NCBI RefSeq assembly: GCF_001808955.1
Contig: NZ_KV795257.1
Location: 278,962-342,961 of the forward strand
DNA: 64,000 nucleotides
Origin: Rothia sp. HMSC078H08
Lineage (GTDB): Bacteria; Actinomycetota; Actinomycetes; Actinomycetales; Micrococcaceae
Direction of reading: 5' to 3'
Made by a program: the position numbers and the translations under genes. Below the pieces are notes generated by a model, which was not told the DNA's origin, searched no databases, and was given only the letters and a program-made list of their open reading frames with translations. Every line of letters begins with the position of its first letter. Position 1 is the first letter of the stretch. Positions 35,957 through 46,368 of this stretch are shown piece by piece.

Positions 35957-36562
35957 TTATGCCGCGACGTTTGCCTGGCGTTCCTTCGCCTCGGCCTTCT
36001 GGTGTGCGAGCACGCCCTCCGCAAGGCGACGCTTCTGACGCTCACGAGCGGCTTCCTTCTCACGCTGCTCGGCAGCCCAGGCGACCGGGTCAATGTCGAT
36101 CGACTCGTAGTGCCATTCGCCAATGTAGTCGCGAATCGGGGCGACCCAGGTGACGGGAATGCCGCGGCGCAGGTACACCTCGTGGTCGGTGTCTTCAAAA
36201 GCGTGGATAATGCGGTTGCCGTCAGCAATCAGGGACTCAATGACGGAGTCCTTCCATGCGGGGCTGTTGGAGCCGTCGTTGCCGGGCTTAGCGAACACGT
36301 GCTTGGGTTCCAGACCTGCGCGGGCGATGAACTGGTTCAATTCCTTCATGTAGGTGCCATCGCGGCCGGTAATTACTACGACCTCTGCGCCGGTGTCTGC
36401 CGCGATTTCGCGAACACGGTCGGCAATTTCAACATTGACCGTGGCGTTGCGGATGGCCTTGAAGAATCGGCGGTTGCTTGCGAAGAAACCGGTCAGGTAC
36501 TTGTCCATCTGATCTCGGTTGCTGGCAAGGGTACCGTCAATGTCGACTGCAATCAGATCCAT
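35957..36562 (-). CDS. HAD-family phosphatase-like protein
   Basis: A 201-residue HAD-superfamily protein. Motif I is DIDGT near residue 7, motif II is the Thr of VVITGRDG and motif III/IV is HAFEDTDHEV. The acidic FEDTD and the TGRDGTYMKELN segment recall the HAD phosphatase part of polynucleotide kinases. The C-terminal tail (about 155-201) is a charged helix rich in Ala, Glu, Arg and Lys. Substrate unknown. Confidence 0.8.
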   Translation of the reverse strand: MDLIAVDIDGTLASNRDQMDKYLTGFFASNRRFFKAIRNATVNVEIADRVREIAADTGAEVVVITGRDGTYMKELNQFIARAGLEPKHVFAKPGNDGSNSPAWKDSVIESLIADGNRIIHAFEDTDHEVYLRRGIPVTWVAPIRDYIGEWHYESIDIDPVAWAAEQREKEAARERQKRRLAEGVLAHQKAEAKERQANVAA

Positions 36563-36772
36563 ATAGGTCTCACTTTCGATCCGTACGGGAAGAATGCGCC
36601 TGGTGAGGGCGCGGCGGAAGAGTTCCCGTGCGGTGTGGCTGGTAATCGGTGTGTCAAAGACGCCCCGGTGAAAGGGCGTAGTCTCTCTAGAATACCCTAT
36701 TTTCGTAAAGTAATGCCCTATCGAATGTCATTATTACAACTACCCCGTTGATGTCATACGGCATAGAAAAAC

Positions 36773-36809
36773 CGCTGGTGGCGTAGGCAAAGAGCCCACA
36801 CCACCAGCG
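36773..36809 (-). terminator. hairpin terminator
   Basis: CGCTGGTGG (36773-36781) pairs with CCACCAGCG (36801-36809). GGTTTTTC follows on the minus strand. It ends the gene at 36839. Confidence 0.85.
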
Positions 36810-36838
36810 TAAAAAGTCTAGAAATGTCTCGAGGAAAG

Positions 36839-37687
36839 TTAGAGCAGCGAACCGGAACCGCGGCGCACCAGCACCATACCGGCGGGCGCCACAATGCGCA
36901 GCCACTCCTCCGAACCTACGTGCGCCGCGAACAACGGCAGATCGCCCGTGAAGCCTTCCGGGATGAAACCAAACACGCGCAGGGCGAATGCCGCGCCGGT
37001 CGGTACTAGCACAGTATCGAACTCAGGTAGGTATTCCAGCACCATATCGGAGGACCAAATACGCGAGCGCACCGTGGACAGCACCGCGGCGCCGGGGTTC
37101 TCGGGCAGGGCGCGTTCTACCGCCTCCAGGCCCTCTGCGGTGGCGCGGTGGAACTCTTCAACCGGGACGGTACCGACCTCGTACCAGCCGCTGAGCGGGG
37201 CGGACTTACCCGCCCAGCTGGCGTTGACGGTCACCGGCGGCATGAACAGCACCAGCTGCGGGTTCTCTTCGTTAACCTGCTCTTCTGCCTGCTTCTGCAG
37301 ACGCGCCAGACGGTCCAGCAGCGCCTGCGCCTGTACGGTCATGTCCAGGGTGGAGTCAGCCAGCAGGTGCAGGGCACGCAGACCCATGATGACCGGGGTT
37401 TCCGAGGAGGCGTCCTCCGGCTCCAGGGAGCAGGCGAATACCGCCACCACGCGGCCGCGCGCGGTCAGGCGGATAGCGGCGTCCGGGTTCACCGCCAGGG
37501 CGCGAGAAATGTAGGTGGCAAGATCCTTGACTACTGCGGCACCCTGGGCGCCGCCGGGCAGAATCAGGAAGGGTTCCTCCACGCCTTCGTGGGGGTTGTA
37601 CCTGAGCTCGATAGGTGCGGGCGCGTTGTTCTGGTCGGGAGCGTTGTCCTGTGCGGTATCAGGGGTAGTTTCAGACGGCGTAGTCAT
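36839..37687 (-). CDS. hypothetical protein (SseB-like size)
   Basis: A 282-residue soluble alpha/beta protein with a Thr/Pro/Asn-rich N-terminus. No named family is recognised. The pattern of short hydrophobic strands (VIMGLRALHLLAD, LVLFMPPVTV, VLSTVRSRIW, VLVPTGAAFALRVFGFIP) and the length resemble SseB-type proteins, but this is weak. AAAGGAG lies eight bases before the ATG. Divergent from tesB. Confidence 0.65.
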   Translation of the reverse strand: MTTPSETTPDTAQDNAPDQNNAPAPIELRYNPHEGVEEPFLILPGGAQGAAVVKDLATYISRALAVNPDAAIRLTARGRVVAVFACSLEPEDASSETPVIMGLRALHLLADSTLDMTVQAQALLDRLARLQKQAEEQVNEENPQLVLFMPPVTVNASWAGKSAPLSGWYEVGTVPVEEFHRATAEGLEAVERALPENPGAAVLSTVRSRIWSSDMVLEYLPEFDTVLVPTGAAFALRVFGFIPEGFTGDLPLFAAHVGSEEWLRIVAPAGMVLVRRGSGSLL

Positions 37688-37893
37688 TTCTGCTCCTTTT
37701 CGGCGTTAGCCTGCCCGGTGGCAAGTTGGTGGGTGATATATGCGATGGTGTGTGAAATAGATGTTCCGGATCGATAATCCGGGTCAATATTTCCTAGTCA
37801 ATGTTCCGAATCAACCTGTCGTGGTTGTCTCAGAGTATGCTCTCCCACTCTACGCCAGAAACCGGCTCATTGAAAACGTGCGAGAATAAAACC

Positions 37894-38802
37894 ATGACCA
37901 AGCCCACTGTGACTCAAAACCTCATGCGGATGCTGGACCTCTCCCCCGTGGAGGCGGCGCCCGCCTCCTTCGGTAGTGATGAAGTGTCCACCGGTGTGAC
38001 GCTCACCCGCGAACAGCCGCGTACTTTCGGTGGTCAGGTTCTTGCCCAGTCGATTATTGCCGCCGACCGCACGGTGGAGGGCAAGGACATCCACTCGATT
38101 CACGCCTACTTTCTGCGCCCCGGCGATATTGAGCGTGAGCTGTTCTTCGCCACTCAGCGCCTGAACGATAGCCGCTCCTTCTCGACCCGCCGCGTGCAGG
38201 TGTTCCAGGATGAGGCGCCCATGTTCTCGGCGATTATGTCTTTCCAGTCTGATAGCCGCGGCCCGGAGCACACCGCAGTGACCATGCCGGAGGTTCCGGA
38301 CCCCGAGTCACTGCCGATGGTCAGCGATTATCTGGGCCAGCTCCCCCACCCCATTGCACAGGCGGTCGCGTGGGAACGCCCCATTGATATGCGACACGTG
38401 GACGCGCCCCTGTACACTCAGCCGGATTCTTCCTCGACGGAGCCGCGTGCCTGTGTGTGGTTCAAGACCTTTGACCGCCTGGTGCATGCTGATGGTTCTG
38501 AGGCTTCGGAGGCGGAGCACCGCGCCGCTATCGCCTATGCTTCGGATTATCTGCCGCTGGAGCCGGCTCTGCGCCATCACGGCAAGTTCTGGCTGGAGCC
38601 GGGCCTCAAGAGCGCCTCGCTGGATCACGCGATGTGGTTCCACCGTTCGGCGCGTGCCGACGAGTGGCTGCTGTACGTGCTGGATTCCCCGAGCGCGCAG
38701 GGCGGCAGGATGCTCGCGCAGGGTTCGATTTTCAATCGTTCTGGCGAGCTGGTGGCGACCGTGGCGCAGGAAATGATGTTCCGCCTGCCCGAATATCGCT
38801 AA
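37894..38802 (+). CDS. tesB: acyl-CoA thioesterase II
   Basis: A 302-residue double-hotdog thioesterase hydrolysing acyl-CoA to fatty acid and CoA. Recognised from TFGGQVLAQSIIAADRTV, HSIHAYFLRPGD, and the C-terminal hotdog with LDHAMWFHR, DEWLLYVLDSPSAQGGRMLAQGSIFNRSGELVATVAQEMMFR. The Asp (LDHAMWFH) and Gln/Thr catalytic residues appear present. The ATG at 37894 has a weak ribosome-binding site; upstream in-frame codons give no recognisable extension. Confidence 0.93.
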   Translation: MTKPTVTQNLMRMLDLSPVEAAPASFGSDEVSTGVTLTREQPRTFGGQVLAQSIIAADRTVEGKDIHSIHAYFLRPGDIERELFFATQRLNDSRSFSTRRVQVFQDEAPMFSAIMSFQSDSRGPEHTAVTMPEVPDPESLPMVSDYLGQLPHPIAQAVAWERPIDMRHVDAPLYTQPDSSSTEPRACVWFKTFDRLVHADGSEASEAEHRAAIAYASDYLPLEPALRHHGKFWLEPGLKSASLDHAMWFHRSARADEWLLYVLDSPSAQGGRMLAQGSIFNRSGELVATVAQEMMFRLPEYR

Positions 38803-38862
38803 AGCTCGGGCGCCGTTAGGGCTCCGGTACAGCGACAGCTCGGAGCGTCAAAGCATACAGAA

Positions 38863-38894
38863 AGACCGTGTGAGGTGGTTGTCTCACACGGTCT
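38863..38894. terminator. bidirectional terminator between convergent genes
   Basis: AGACCGTGTGAG (38863-38874) and CTCACACGGTCT (38883-38894) form a perfect 12-bp stem between tesB and the HdeD-like gene. A smaller GCTCCG/CGGAGC stem precedes it. Confidence 0.85.
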
Positions 38895-38937
38895 CTCCTA
38901 TGTTCTAGTGTACGGTCTAGAAGCCGTTAGGAAGCTC

Positions 38938-39513
38938 TTATCTAGCTTCGATGTCAATCGCACCGTCCGGGGAAATATGCACGGTGCTCTTGGTGCGGCG
39001 GGAAACGAAGAAGTCACCCACGAACACCAGACCGGTCACCAGAAGCCCCAGGGCTGCCATCCATACTGCCGCCACGCCGAAGATCATCGGGAACAGCAGC
39101 ACGAGCAAACCCAGGATCAGGGTACCGATAGCAGAGAACTGCAGGTGGCGTCCGGCGGCGTAGCTCAGGTATTTCATGGCCTGGGCAGTCATCAGACGAA
39201 TCAGTGCCCACGCAATCAGCCACACGCCCACAATAGTCGGAATGTACGTCGCCTGCGCACCAGCCGAAGCGCTCAGCAGAATCAGACCAGCCACCACGGT
39301 CAAGATGCCGTCAACCAGGTCCCAGCCGGTACGTGCCTGCTTTGGCGTGCCGAAGTAACGCACCACTTCAAACACGCCACCGAGCAGCACCGCAAAGGAG
39401 AACACATAACCCAGAACTACCAGCGGAGTAGCGGGATCGGCGAACATGTAGATTGCCGCTGCAATCAGCAACAGACCGGTGACCAAGGACATCCAGTTAT
39501 ATTTTGAAAGCAT
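38938..39513 (-). CDS. HdeD/DUF308-family membrane protein
   Basis: A 191-residue membrane protein with about six helices. The repeated pattern (LLLIAAAIYMFADPATPLVVLGYVFSFAVLLGGVFEVV, then DGILTVVAGLILL, then GTLILGLLVLLFPMIFGVAAVWMAALGLLVTGLVF) is typical of HdeD/DUF308 proteins. Some relatives support acid stress resistance, but the function here is unknown. ATG at 39513 is preferred because GAAGAG precedes it and the longer frame adds an implausible Cys-rich segment. Confidence 0.8.
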   Translation of the reverse strand: MLSKYNWMSLVTGLLLIAAAIYMFADPATPLVVLGYVFSFAVLLGGVFEVVRYFGTPKQARTGWDLVDGILTVVAGLILLSASAGAQATYIPTIVGVWLIAWALIRLMTAQAMKYLSYAAGRHLQFSAIGTLILGLLVLLFPMIFGVAAVWMAALGLLVTGLVFVGDFFVSRRTKSTVHISPDGAIDIEAR

Positions 39514-39705
39514 AATGCTCTTCTCTTCGTAATCACATGTGTCAGTTGCACTTACGTGCATACCCATTATAAACCGTGAATATGAAATCCGCCACGATAT
39601 ATCGGTCGCCACTGAGCGAACTATTTCTACCGACGAATAACCCACCACGTAGCGGAACAACACGTGAGATAGCAGGACTATACCCCTTCCCCAGCAGACA
39701 CAGCG

Positions 39706-39749
39706 AAGCCCCGCCTCCTGCGTCATAACAGCATCAGGAGGCGGGGCTT
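39706..39749 (-). terminator. ettA terminator
   Basis: A perfect 15-bp stem (39706-39720 with 39735-39749) lies 11 bases past the ettA stop. Confidence 0.9.
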
Positions 39750-39760
39750 ACCACCAAACC

Positions 39761-41440
<1,680 letters not shown>

Positions 41441-41533
41441 AGTTACCTATTTTAGCGTGGATTTGCCGGGCAGTACGAGAGTTTTTGGTTGCGTGCTAGG
41501 CGGGGTACCGTGCGGGGCACTAGACTCAAAGCT

Positions 41534-41950
41534 ATGAGCACAAACCCCTCCCCCAAAGTTCTGCGGCCCGAGGACCTGGAGCAGACCCTGTACCGCATCG
41601 CGCTCGCCATGCCGCTGGCAACCTCTGACCAGCCGTTCGGGCCCGAGCACACGGTGTACCGGGTGGGCGGCAAGATCTTCGCCATGTACACGGAGGGCAT
41701 CGGCTACCCCATTGTGAACCTGAAGACCGACCCGGAAGAGTCGGAGGTGCTGCGGCGCATCTACCCGAGCATTATTCCGGCATGGCACATGAATAAGCGG
41801 CACTGGATCTCTGTGGGAGCCGGCGAGGGCGTGACCGAGCGGGTGCTAGAAGAGCTGGTGGAGGATGCGTATCTGCGCGTCATGTACTCGCTACCCAAGG
41901 CGAAGCGACCCATCGAGTTCCGCGAGCGCCCAGTGCCCGAAAAGCATTAG
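41534..41950 (+). CDS. MmcQ/YjbR-family protein
   Basis: A 138-residue protein of the MmcQ/YjbR (CyaY-like fold) family, often annotated as DNA-binding but without firm function. Family marks are FGPEHTVYRVGGKIFAMY, VNLKTDPEESEVLR, IIPAWHMNKRHWISV and the C-terminal helix LVEDAYLRVMYSLPK. TAGACT lies seven bases before the ATG and no ribosome-binding site is present, so the message is probably leaderless. Confidence 0.88.
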   Translation: MSTNPSPKVLRPEDLEQTLYRIALAMPLATSDQPFGPEHTVYRVGGKIFAMYTEGIGYPIVNLKTDPEESEVLRRIYPSIIPAWHMNKRHWISVGAGEGVTERVLEELVEDAYLRVMYSLPKAKRPIEFRERPVPEKH

Positions 41951-41978
41951 GGCCTGAAGGAATCTTTTAAACAGCGGA

Positions 41979-42021
41979 GCGGGCGAGCACCGGTCCGGAC
42001 CACCGGCTTGCTCACCCGCTT
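41979..42021 (+). terminator. hairpin terminator of the MmcQ/YjbR gene
   Basis: AGCGGGCGAGCA (41979-41990) pairs with TGCTCACCCGCT (42010-42021) with one mismatch, around an inner CCGGT/ACCGG stem. Confidence 0.75.
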
Positions 42022-42570
42022 TGCAAAGCACATTCCTATCCGCGGCTGGGAGGGTCATCAACCACGATGAACGCTCGAACCACCAAGCTCCCATCCCATA
42101 TATTGCGGGGTTCCGCACCATGCACCACTTGTGTGAATACGTGATAGTTGAGTCGGCGCCCTTGCCAGACCTTCCTATGCAGAGGAGGCGCTGACCTGGG
42201 TGCACTGAATATTTCCCTTGAGTGACTCAGCTACGTCATGCGATGTAGCTGAGAGGGGATCGCTGTCTTCGCCCGAACTACCGGCACGGACGAATGTGTG
42301 CTCTCGGGAATAATAATAGCCTTTTTGCATCACGGTGTCACTTTTAGGTTGAGGTATTCCACCGGTTCCCATTGAGCGTATTTCAGGTGTTTTATAGCGC
42401 CGAACCCACATATCCAATCACAGCGAAATACCTGCGGATTTTAAGCCCCGAAAAATCAAGGAGGGGCCGCCCTAAACCCTCCTTATATCGCCTCCACATG
42501 GGCTAATACCCACTTAAAGCAATATTCAGAAAAGTTAGTGCAGCCCCTCACTATTTGAGATAAAAATGAG
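42022..42570. pseudogene. possible decayed gene or spacer
   Basis: A stretch of about 550 bases with two overlapping minus-strand frames (about 42417-42175 and 42205-41891). Together they read like pieces of one protein in different frames (YYYSREHTFV...; then IYGMGAWWFERSSWLMTLP). Neither piece is recognised. A CTCAGCTAC/GTAGCTGAG hairpin (42226-42234 with 42245-42253) interrupts it. It may be a frameshifted relic or plain non-coding DNA. Confidence 0.3.
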
Positions 42571-42571
42571 G

Positions 42572-42607
42572 TAAACCCCTGCTCAGAGCGATTACCGGCG
42601 GGGTTTA
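42572..42607 (-). terminator. hairpin terminator of the monooxygenase gene
   Basis: TAAACCCC (42572-42579) pairs with GGGGTTTA (42600-42607), followed on the minus strand by a T-rich run (CATTTTTATC). Confidence 0.7.
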
Positions 42608-42649
42608 TCTATTAATTCCCCAGAGTGACCGGTTACTCGCCGCGACCCG

Positions 42650-42937
42650 TTACTCGCTGAACTCCACCTTCTCGAAGCTCATGGTGCCATCAGCGTGAGA
42701 GACAACAGTATTCGGGTCACGCTCACGACGAGCCGCCGCATACGCATCGTGGCTTGCCTCATCAACCCAGCGGGTCACCACAAAGTAGTCGCCGCCCTCA
42801 TCCAGGGGGCGCCACAGCTCAAAACCCTCAAAGCCGGGGAAAGAGTCAGCGATGTGGCGAGCAGCGGCAAAGCGCTTCTCCAGCTCATCACGGTTGTCGC
42901 CAACGACAGCCAAACGGTGAACCTTAACAACGGACAT
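42650..42937 (-). CDS. MhuD/IsdG-like antibiotic-biosynthesis-monooxygenase-fold protein
   Basis: A 95-residue single-domain dimeric alpha-beta-barrel protein. It aligns end to end with the mycobacterial haem-degrading enzyme MhuD (MSVVKVHRLAV, DELEKRFAA, SFPGFEGFELWRP, YFVVTRW). At the positions I recall as MhuD catalytic residues, Asn7 is His7, Trp66 is Tyr66, and His75 is not kept (Pro75). Either haem is held differently, or the protein works on another substrate. ATG at 42937 follows AGAAGGAGG. The leader region contains the perfect palindrome GAGGTTAACCTC at 43024-43035. Confidence 0.82.
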   Translation of the reverse strand: MSVVKVHRLAVVGDNRDELEKRFAAARHIADSFPGFEGFELWRPLDEGGDYFVVTRWVDEASHDAYAAARRERDPNTVVSHADGTMSFEKVEFSE

Positions 42938-43023
42938 GTGTCCTCCTTCTGTTGAGTACATGCTTTCAACGATGAAAGCGGGTTACAACCTCGCATCAGC
43001 TATAGATGAGCTATGTTCTTAGC

Positions 43024-43035
43024 GAGGTTAACCTC
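43024..43035. promoter_or_regulatory. palindromic operator-like site GAGGTTAACCTC
   Basis: A perfect 12-bp palindrome about 90 bases upstream of the MhuD-like start. Its halves AGGTT/AACCT match DtxR/IdeR half-sites but with shorter spacing than the known 19-bp box. The left half also pairs with AACCTCGC at 42987-42994. Confidence 0.35.
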
Positions 43036-43064
43036 AGAATAACGGTTCGCGGGCACAAAAAATA

Positions 43065-43103
43065 GGGGTTAGCGCCAACTAACAGTTATATGACGCTAAC
43101 CCC
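43065..43103 (-). terminator. trmD terminator
   Basis: GGGGTTAGCG (43065-43074) pairs with CGCTAACCCC (43094-43103), and TATTTTTTG follows on the minus strand. Confidence 0.9.
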
Positions 43104-43146
43104 CATTCAGAGAATTATGAGGCACCCACAGGCACCCGTTCGAAGC

Positions 43147-44097
43147 TTAGGATTCCGGCTGGGTCTGCACGGTATTAGGCTGCACGGTATTAGACTGTGC
43201 AGTATCAGGCTGTGCCGCCTGAGCCGCGCTATCAGCCTGCGGTGCGGGGTTCTTCTTCGCCTTCTTCTGAGCCGCCTTCGCCGGGTTCGCAAAATGCACC
43301 CCACGCTCAGCCAAGAAGCGGCGATCCTTCTTATCCCACTGCTCCACCGGGTACGCCTCCAACAGGTCCGGGCGGCGCTCCAGGGTGCGCTCAATCTGAC
43401 GGTCACGACGCCAACGCGCAATCGCACCGTGATTACCCGACAGCAGCACCTCCGGCACCTCACGGTCACGCCACACGGCGGGCTTCGTGTACACCGGGTA
43501 CTCCAGCAGACCGCCCGTGTGCGACTCCTCCTCCAGGGAGGCGGGGTTACCCATCGCGCCCGGAATCAGGCGGGTGATAGCCTCAATCATCGCCATGACC
43601 GCGACCTCGCCACCGTAGAGCACGTAATCGCCCAGGGACACGGGCATCACGCGGAAGCTCTCCTGCGCCCAGTCCAGCACACGCTCGTCAATGCCCTCGT
43701 AGCGCGCCGGAGCGAAGACAATATGCTTCTCCTCCGCCAGCTCATACGCCATCGCCTGATCGAAAACGGCACCCGCCGGGGACGGGACAATCAGCAGCGG
43801 GCGGGTATCAGCGGCGGGTTCGACAGGCTCGGCACCCTCAGTAGAGTCTTCGGAAGCGTTCAGCGGGGAGGCGGCAAGCACCTCGTCCAGCGCCAGACCC
43901 CACGGCTCCGCCTTCATCACCATGCCAGCGCCACCACCGTACGGGGTGTCATCCACCGTGCGGTGACGGTCAAACGTGTAATCGCGCAGGTCGTGCAGGT
44001 GCAGGTCCACCAGGCCCTTCTCGCGCGCCTTACCCAGCAGGGACAGCTTCAGCGGCTCCAGGTACTCGGGGAAAATCGTGACCACATCGTAGCGCAC
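43147..44097 (-). CDS. trmD: tRNA (guanine-37-N1) methyltransferase
   Basis: A 316-residue SPOUT-class enzyme methylating G37 of tRNAs, which prevents frameshifting. It begins [13 protein letters not shown] and shows [27 protein letters not shown] (the trefoil-knot SAM site), [22 protein letters not shown] and [11 protein letters not shown] poorly conserved insert (about 95-118, rich in Glu, Pro, Ala) and a Lys/Gln/Ala/Thr-rich tail beyond residue 270 make it longer than usual (about 230-270). It starts three bases after the rimM stop and is translated from the same message. Confidence 0.96.
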   Translation of the reverse strand: MRYDVVTIFPEYLEPLKLSLLGKAREKGLVDLHLHDLRDYTFDRHRTVDDTPYGGGAGMVMKAEPWGLALDEVLAASPLNASEDSTEGAEPVEPAADTRPLLIVPSPAGAVFDQAMAYELAEEKHIVFAPARYEGIDERVLDWAQESFRVMPVSLGDYVLYGGEVAVMAMIEAITRLIPGAMGNPASLEEESHTGGLLEYPVYTKPAVWRDREVPEVLLSGNHGAIARWRRDRQIERTLERRPDLLEAYPVEQWDKKDRRFLAERGVHFANPAKAAQKKAKKNPAPQADSAAQAAQPDTAQSNTVQPNTVQTQPES

Positions 44098-44100
44098 GGA

Positions 44101-44763
44101 CTACTCCCCCGCCTGCTCGGTCGCCTGCGCAGAATCCTGCTCAGCGTCCTCGACCAGGTCAATCAAACCCGCCGGAGGGGTCAGCAACACAAAGCCGGGC
44201 TCATCCTCGGTCGAGGGAACCACCTCGGGCACAATCTCCTCAACAAAAGGAATCATGATCTCTTCACCCGCACCGGAGGCAAGACGCGGCGAACGAGCCA
44301 GCTTAATCAGCAGCAAATCCTGAACCGGCATGGTCTGCAGACCGGTCACCTTACCCAGCGGCTTGCCCACAGCCGGGTTATCCACGGGGCTCTCACCCTC
44401 GGGAACGTCCGCCAGCAGGTACACGGGCAGGTTCACCAGCTCCTGCTCGTAGAAGCCCTCTTCATCGCCCTCGTCCTCGGGAACCTCGTAAACCAGGCGG
44501 CTACCGCGCAGCTCCTCAGCCTGGTTGCGGGTAGTCACCTCATCAAAACGGACCACCAGAATCTTCTTGTTCCAGCGGGCACCGGCAACCGTCAGCTCAC
44601 CGGTAGGCGCCACAGAAGCGGCAGCAGAGCCGGGCTTGAAATTCTCGATACCGAGCACCTCACCGCGGGCAAAACGCTCCTGCGGGGCATCAGTAAAGAG
44701 CTGAACCGTCACCTCACCACGAATACCGTGAGGCTTACCGATACGAGCCACCACAACCTGCAT
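44101..44763 (-). CDS. rimM: ribosome maturation factor RimM
   Basis: A 220-residue 30S maturation factor that binds protein S19. It begins MQVVVARIGKPHGIRGEVTVQLFTDAP and has the PRC-barrel part ending VQDLLLIK...IMIPFVEEIVPEV, plus an acidic tail. Longer than the usual 170-180 residues through acidic loops (EVPEDEGDEEGFYEQE) and the tail. GGAGGAAAATT precedes the ATG. Confidence 0.95.
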   Translation of the reverse strand: MQVVVARIGKPHGIRGEVTVQLFTDAPQERFARGEVLGIENFKPGSAAASVAPTGELTVAGARWNKKILVVRFDEVTTRNQAEELRGSRLVYEVPEDEGDEEGFYEQELVNLPVYLLADVPEGESPVDNPAVGKPLGKVTGLQTMPVQDLLLIKLARSPRLASGAGEEIMIPFVEEIVPEVVPSTEDEPGFVLLTPPAGLIDLVEDAEQDSAQATEQAGE

Positions 44764-44900
44764 AATTTTCCTCCGCTGGATACAAGCTAAAAACCTACGC
44801 CGTGCACGTGCACGGCTCCCACTATTCTACCGGGCACTTAGGACGGGCGCATTCTGCCGCCCGCGCTACAACCGGGACCGCTACCGGGACCGGGGTACGC

Positions 44901-44943
44901 GAAAGCCCCCGCCTTCCGGAAAAACTCCGGGAGCGGGGGCTTC
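44901..44943 (-). terminator. hairpin between khpA and rimM
   Basis: GAAAGCCCCCGC (44901-44912) pairs with GCGGGGGCTTC (44933-44943) around an inner CCGGA/TCCGG stem. It lies just past the khpA stop and would separate rpsP-khpA from rimM-trmD. Confidence 0.85.
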
Positions 44944-44956
44944 AAGCGTTTACGAG

Positions 44957-45202
44957 CTAGCGTCGCTTTTTGTCGGTGTCGATAATGTCGATACGCATCG
45001 GCTCGCCATCAGAAATAGCGTCCATCACCAGACGGATGCTCTTGGCGGTACGACCAGACCTGCCGATAACTCGGCCCAGGTCATCCGGATGCACGCGAAC
45101 CTCAAGGGTTTCACGGTGACGCTGAGTGCGCAGGCGCACCTTCACGTCCTCCGGACGATCGACAATCCCTCGAACCAGGTGTTCGAGTGCGTCAGCCAAC
45201 AT
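44957..45202 (-). CDS. khpA: KH-domain RNA-binding protein KhpA
   Basis: An 81-residue single-KH-domain RNA-binding protein. The KH core VHPDDLGRVIGRSGRTAKSIR contains the GxxG loop (GRSG). KhpA is an RNA chaperone linked to cell division and translation in Gram-positive bacteria. It starts two bases after the rpsP stop, so the pair is translationally coupled, the normal actinobacterial order. Confidence 0.94.
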   Translation of the reverse strand: MLADALEHLVRGIVDRPEDVKVRLRTQRHRETLEVRVHPDDLGRVIGRSGRTAKSIRLVMDAISDGEPMRIDIIDTDKKRR

Positions 45203-45204
45203 AA

Positions 45205-45627
45205 TTACTCAGCTGCTTCCTCAGCCTCAGCCTCGGGTGCTGCTTCCTCAGCAGCCTCTTCAGCCTTCTCAGCCTTGGGGGTGATAGCCTCGGGCAGGAT
45301 CACGGAACCCTTTTCGGGAACAACGAACTCAGCCTTAGCCTCGACGGGCAGAACCTTGGACTCTGCCTTCTCGCCCTTGAATGCAGCCCAGTCACCCGAG
45401 AGCTTCAGCAGAGCCAGAACCTGCTCGGTCGGCTGTGCGCCGACGGAGAGCCAGTACTGAGCACGCTCAGAGTTGATCTCGATACGCGAGGGGTGCTCGG
45501 TCGGGTGGTAAATACCGATCTCTTCGATGGTCTTACCGTCGCGCTTGACGCGCGAATCAGCGATCACGACGCGGTAACGAGGATCGCGGATCTTACCCAT
45601 ACGCTTGAGACGAATCTTAACAGCCAC
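45205..45627 (-). CDS. rpsP: 30S ribosomal protein bS16
   Basis: A 140-residue bS16. [42 protein letters not shown] is the conserved core, followed by a long Glu/Ala-rich tail typical of actinobacteria. The start is GTG at 45627; an AGGAG lies somewhat far upstream (12 bases). An upstream in-frame extension has no conservation expected for bS16. Confidence 0.96.
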   Translation of the reverse strand: MAVKIRLKRMGKIRDPRYRVVIADSRVKRDGKTIEEIGIYHPTEHPSRIEINSERAQYWLSVGAQPTEQVLALLKLSGDWAAFKGEKAESKVLPVEAKAEFVVPEKGSVILPEAITPKAEKAEEAAEEAAPEAEAEEAAE

Positions 45628-45870
45628 TTTAGTGGTTACTCCTGTTTCATAATTTGGTGCGAGGCACACGGTTCAGCACCCGTGGGGCGGGCCATTCACG
45701 GCGCCTCTATGGACACAACGGCGCGCGAAGAGAGGGGTCGCGCGTCGCCGGGTACTCAGCTAGGGTATCAGAGCCCAAGATTTTAAGCTAGCGACACGGA
45801 AAAATAATTGCCCAAGGCACCGAACATCACTTTATAAACAGCGTTCTGCGCCCCGTGATGAGCCCGGCCG

Positions 45871-46356
45871 CTAGTCGAGGTTGCTCATTTCCAGAGTCTC
45901 CCCCGTCTCCAGGGCGCGGTAGCACTCACGCAGACGCTCCACCATCGACGGACGCACATAGCCCTCCAGGTTCTCCGGAGCAACCCACTCATAGGTCACC
46001 AGCTCAGCATCCTGCAGGGTAATCTTCGTATCCGCCGCAATCACGCCGCCGTCATACATGTAGTAGGTCGAATCGCCCCACACGCCCAGCGACAAGCCGT
46101 GGAAAATCAGCAGCATGCGGCCCAGCTTCACATCCAGGCCCAGCTCCTCCACAATCTCACGCTCACAACCGGGCTTGGGCGCCTCGCCAGCCTCCACGGT
46201 GCCGCCGGGAAGAATCCAGCCGTCCTTATAGTTCGGCTTCACCAGCAGCATCTCGCCGCGCTCATTACGAATCAGCGCGCCCGCCGCCAAACGGCGCGTG
46301 GGGAGGGTCGCGATAAAAGCCTTCAGCTCTTCATCGCTCAGATAGGAATCCTTCAT
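45871..46356 (-). CDS. NUDIX hydrolase
   Basis: A 161-residue NUDIX pyrophosphohydrolase. The Nudix box is G(GTVEAG)E(x7)REIVEELGL, in GGTVEAGEAPKPGCEREIVEELGL. Substrate unknown; size and the PNYKDGWILPGG start resemble ADP-ribose or 8-oxo-dGTP-type enzymes. AAAGGAAAG precedes the ATG. It begins 12 bases after the large acidic gene and is probably co-transcribed with it. Confidence 0.9.
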   Translation of the reverse strand: MKDSYLSDEELKAFIATLPTRRLAAGALIRNERGEMLLVKPNYKDGWILPGGTVEAGEAPKPGCEREIVEELGLDVKLGRMLLIFHGLSLGVWGDSTYYMYDGGVIAADTKITLQDAELVTYEWVAPENLEGYVRPSMVERLRECYRALETGETLEMSNLD

Positions 46357-46368
46357 GGCTTCTTTCCT

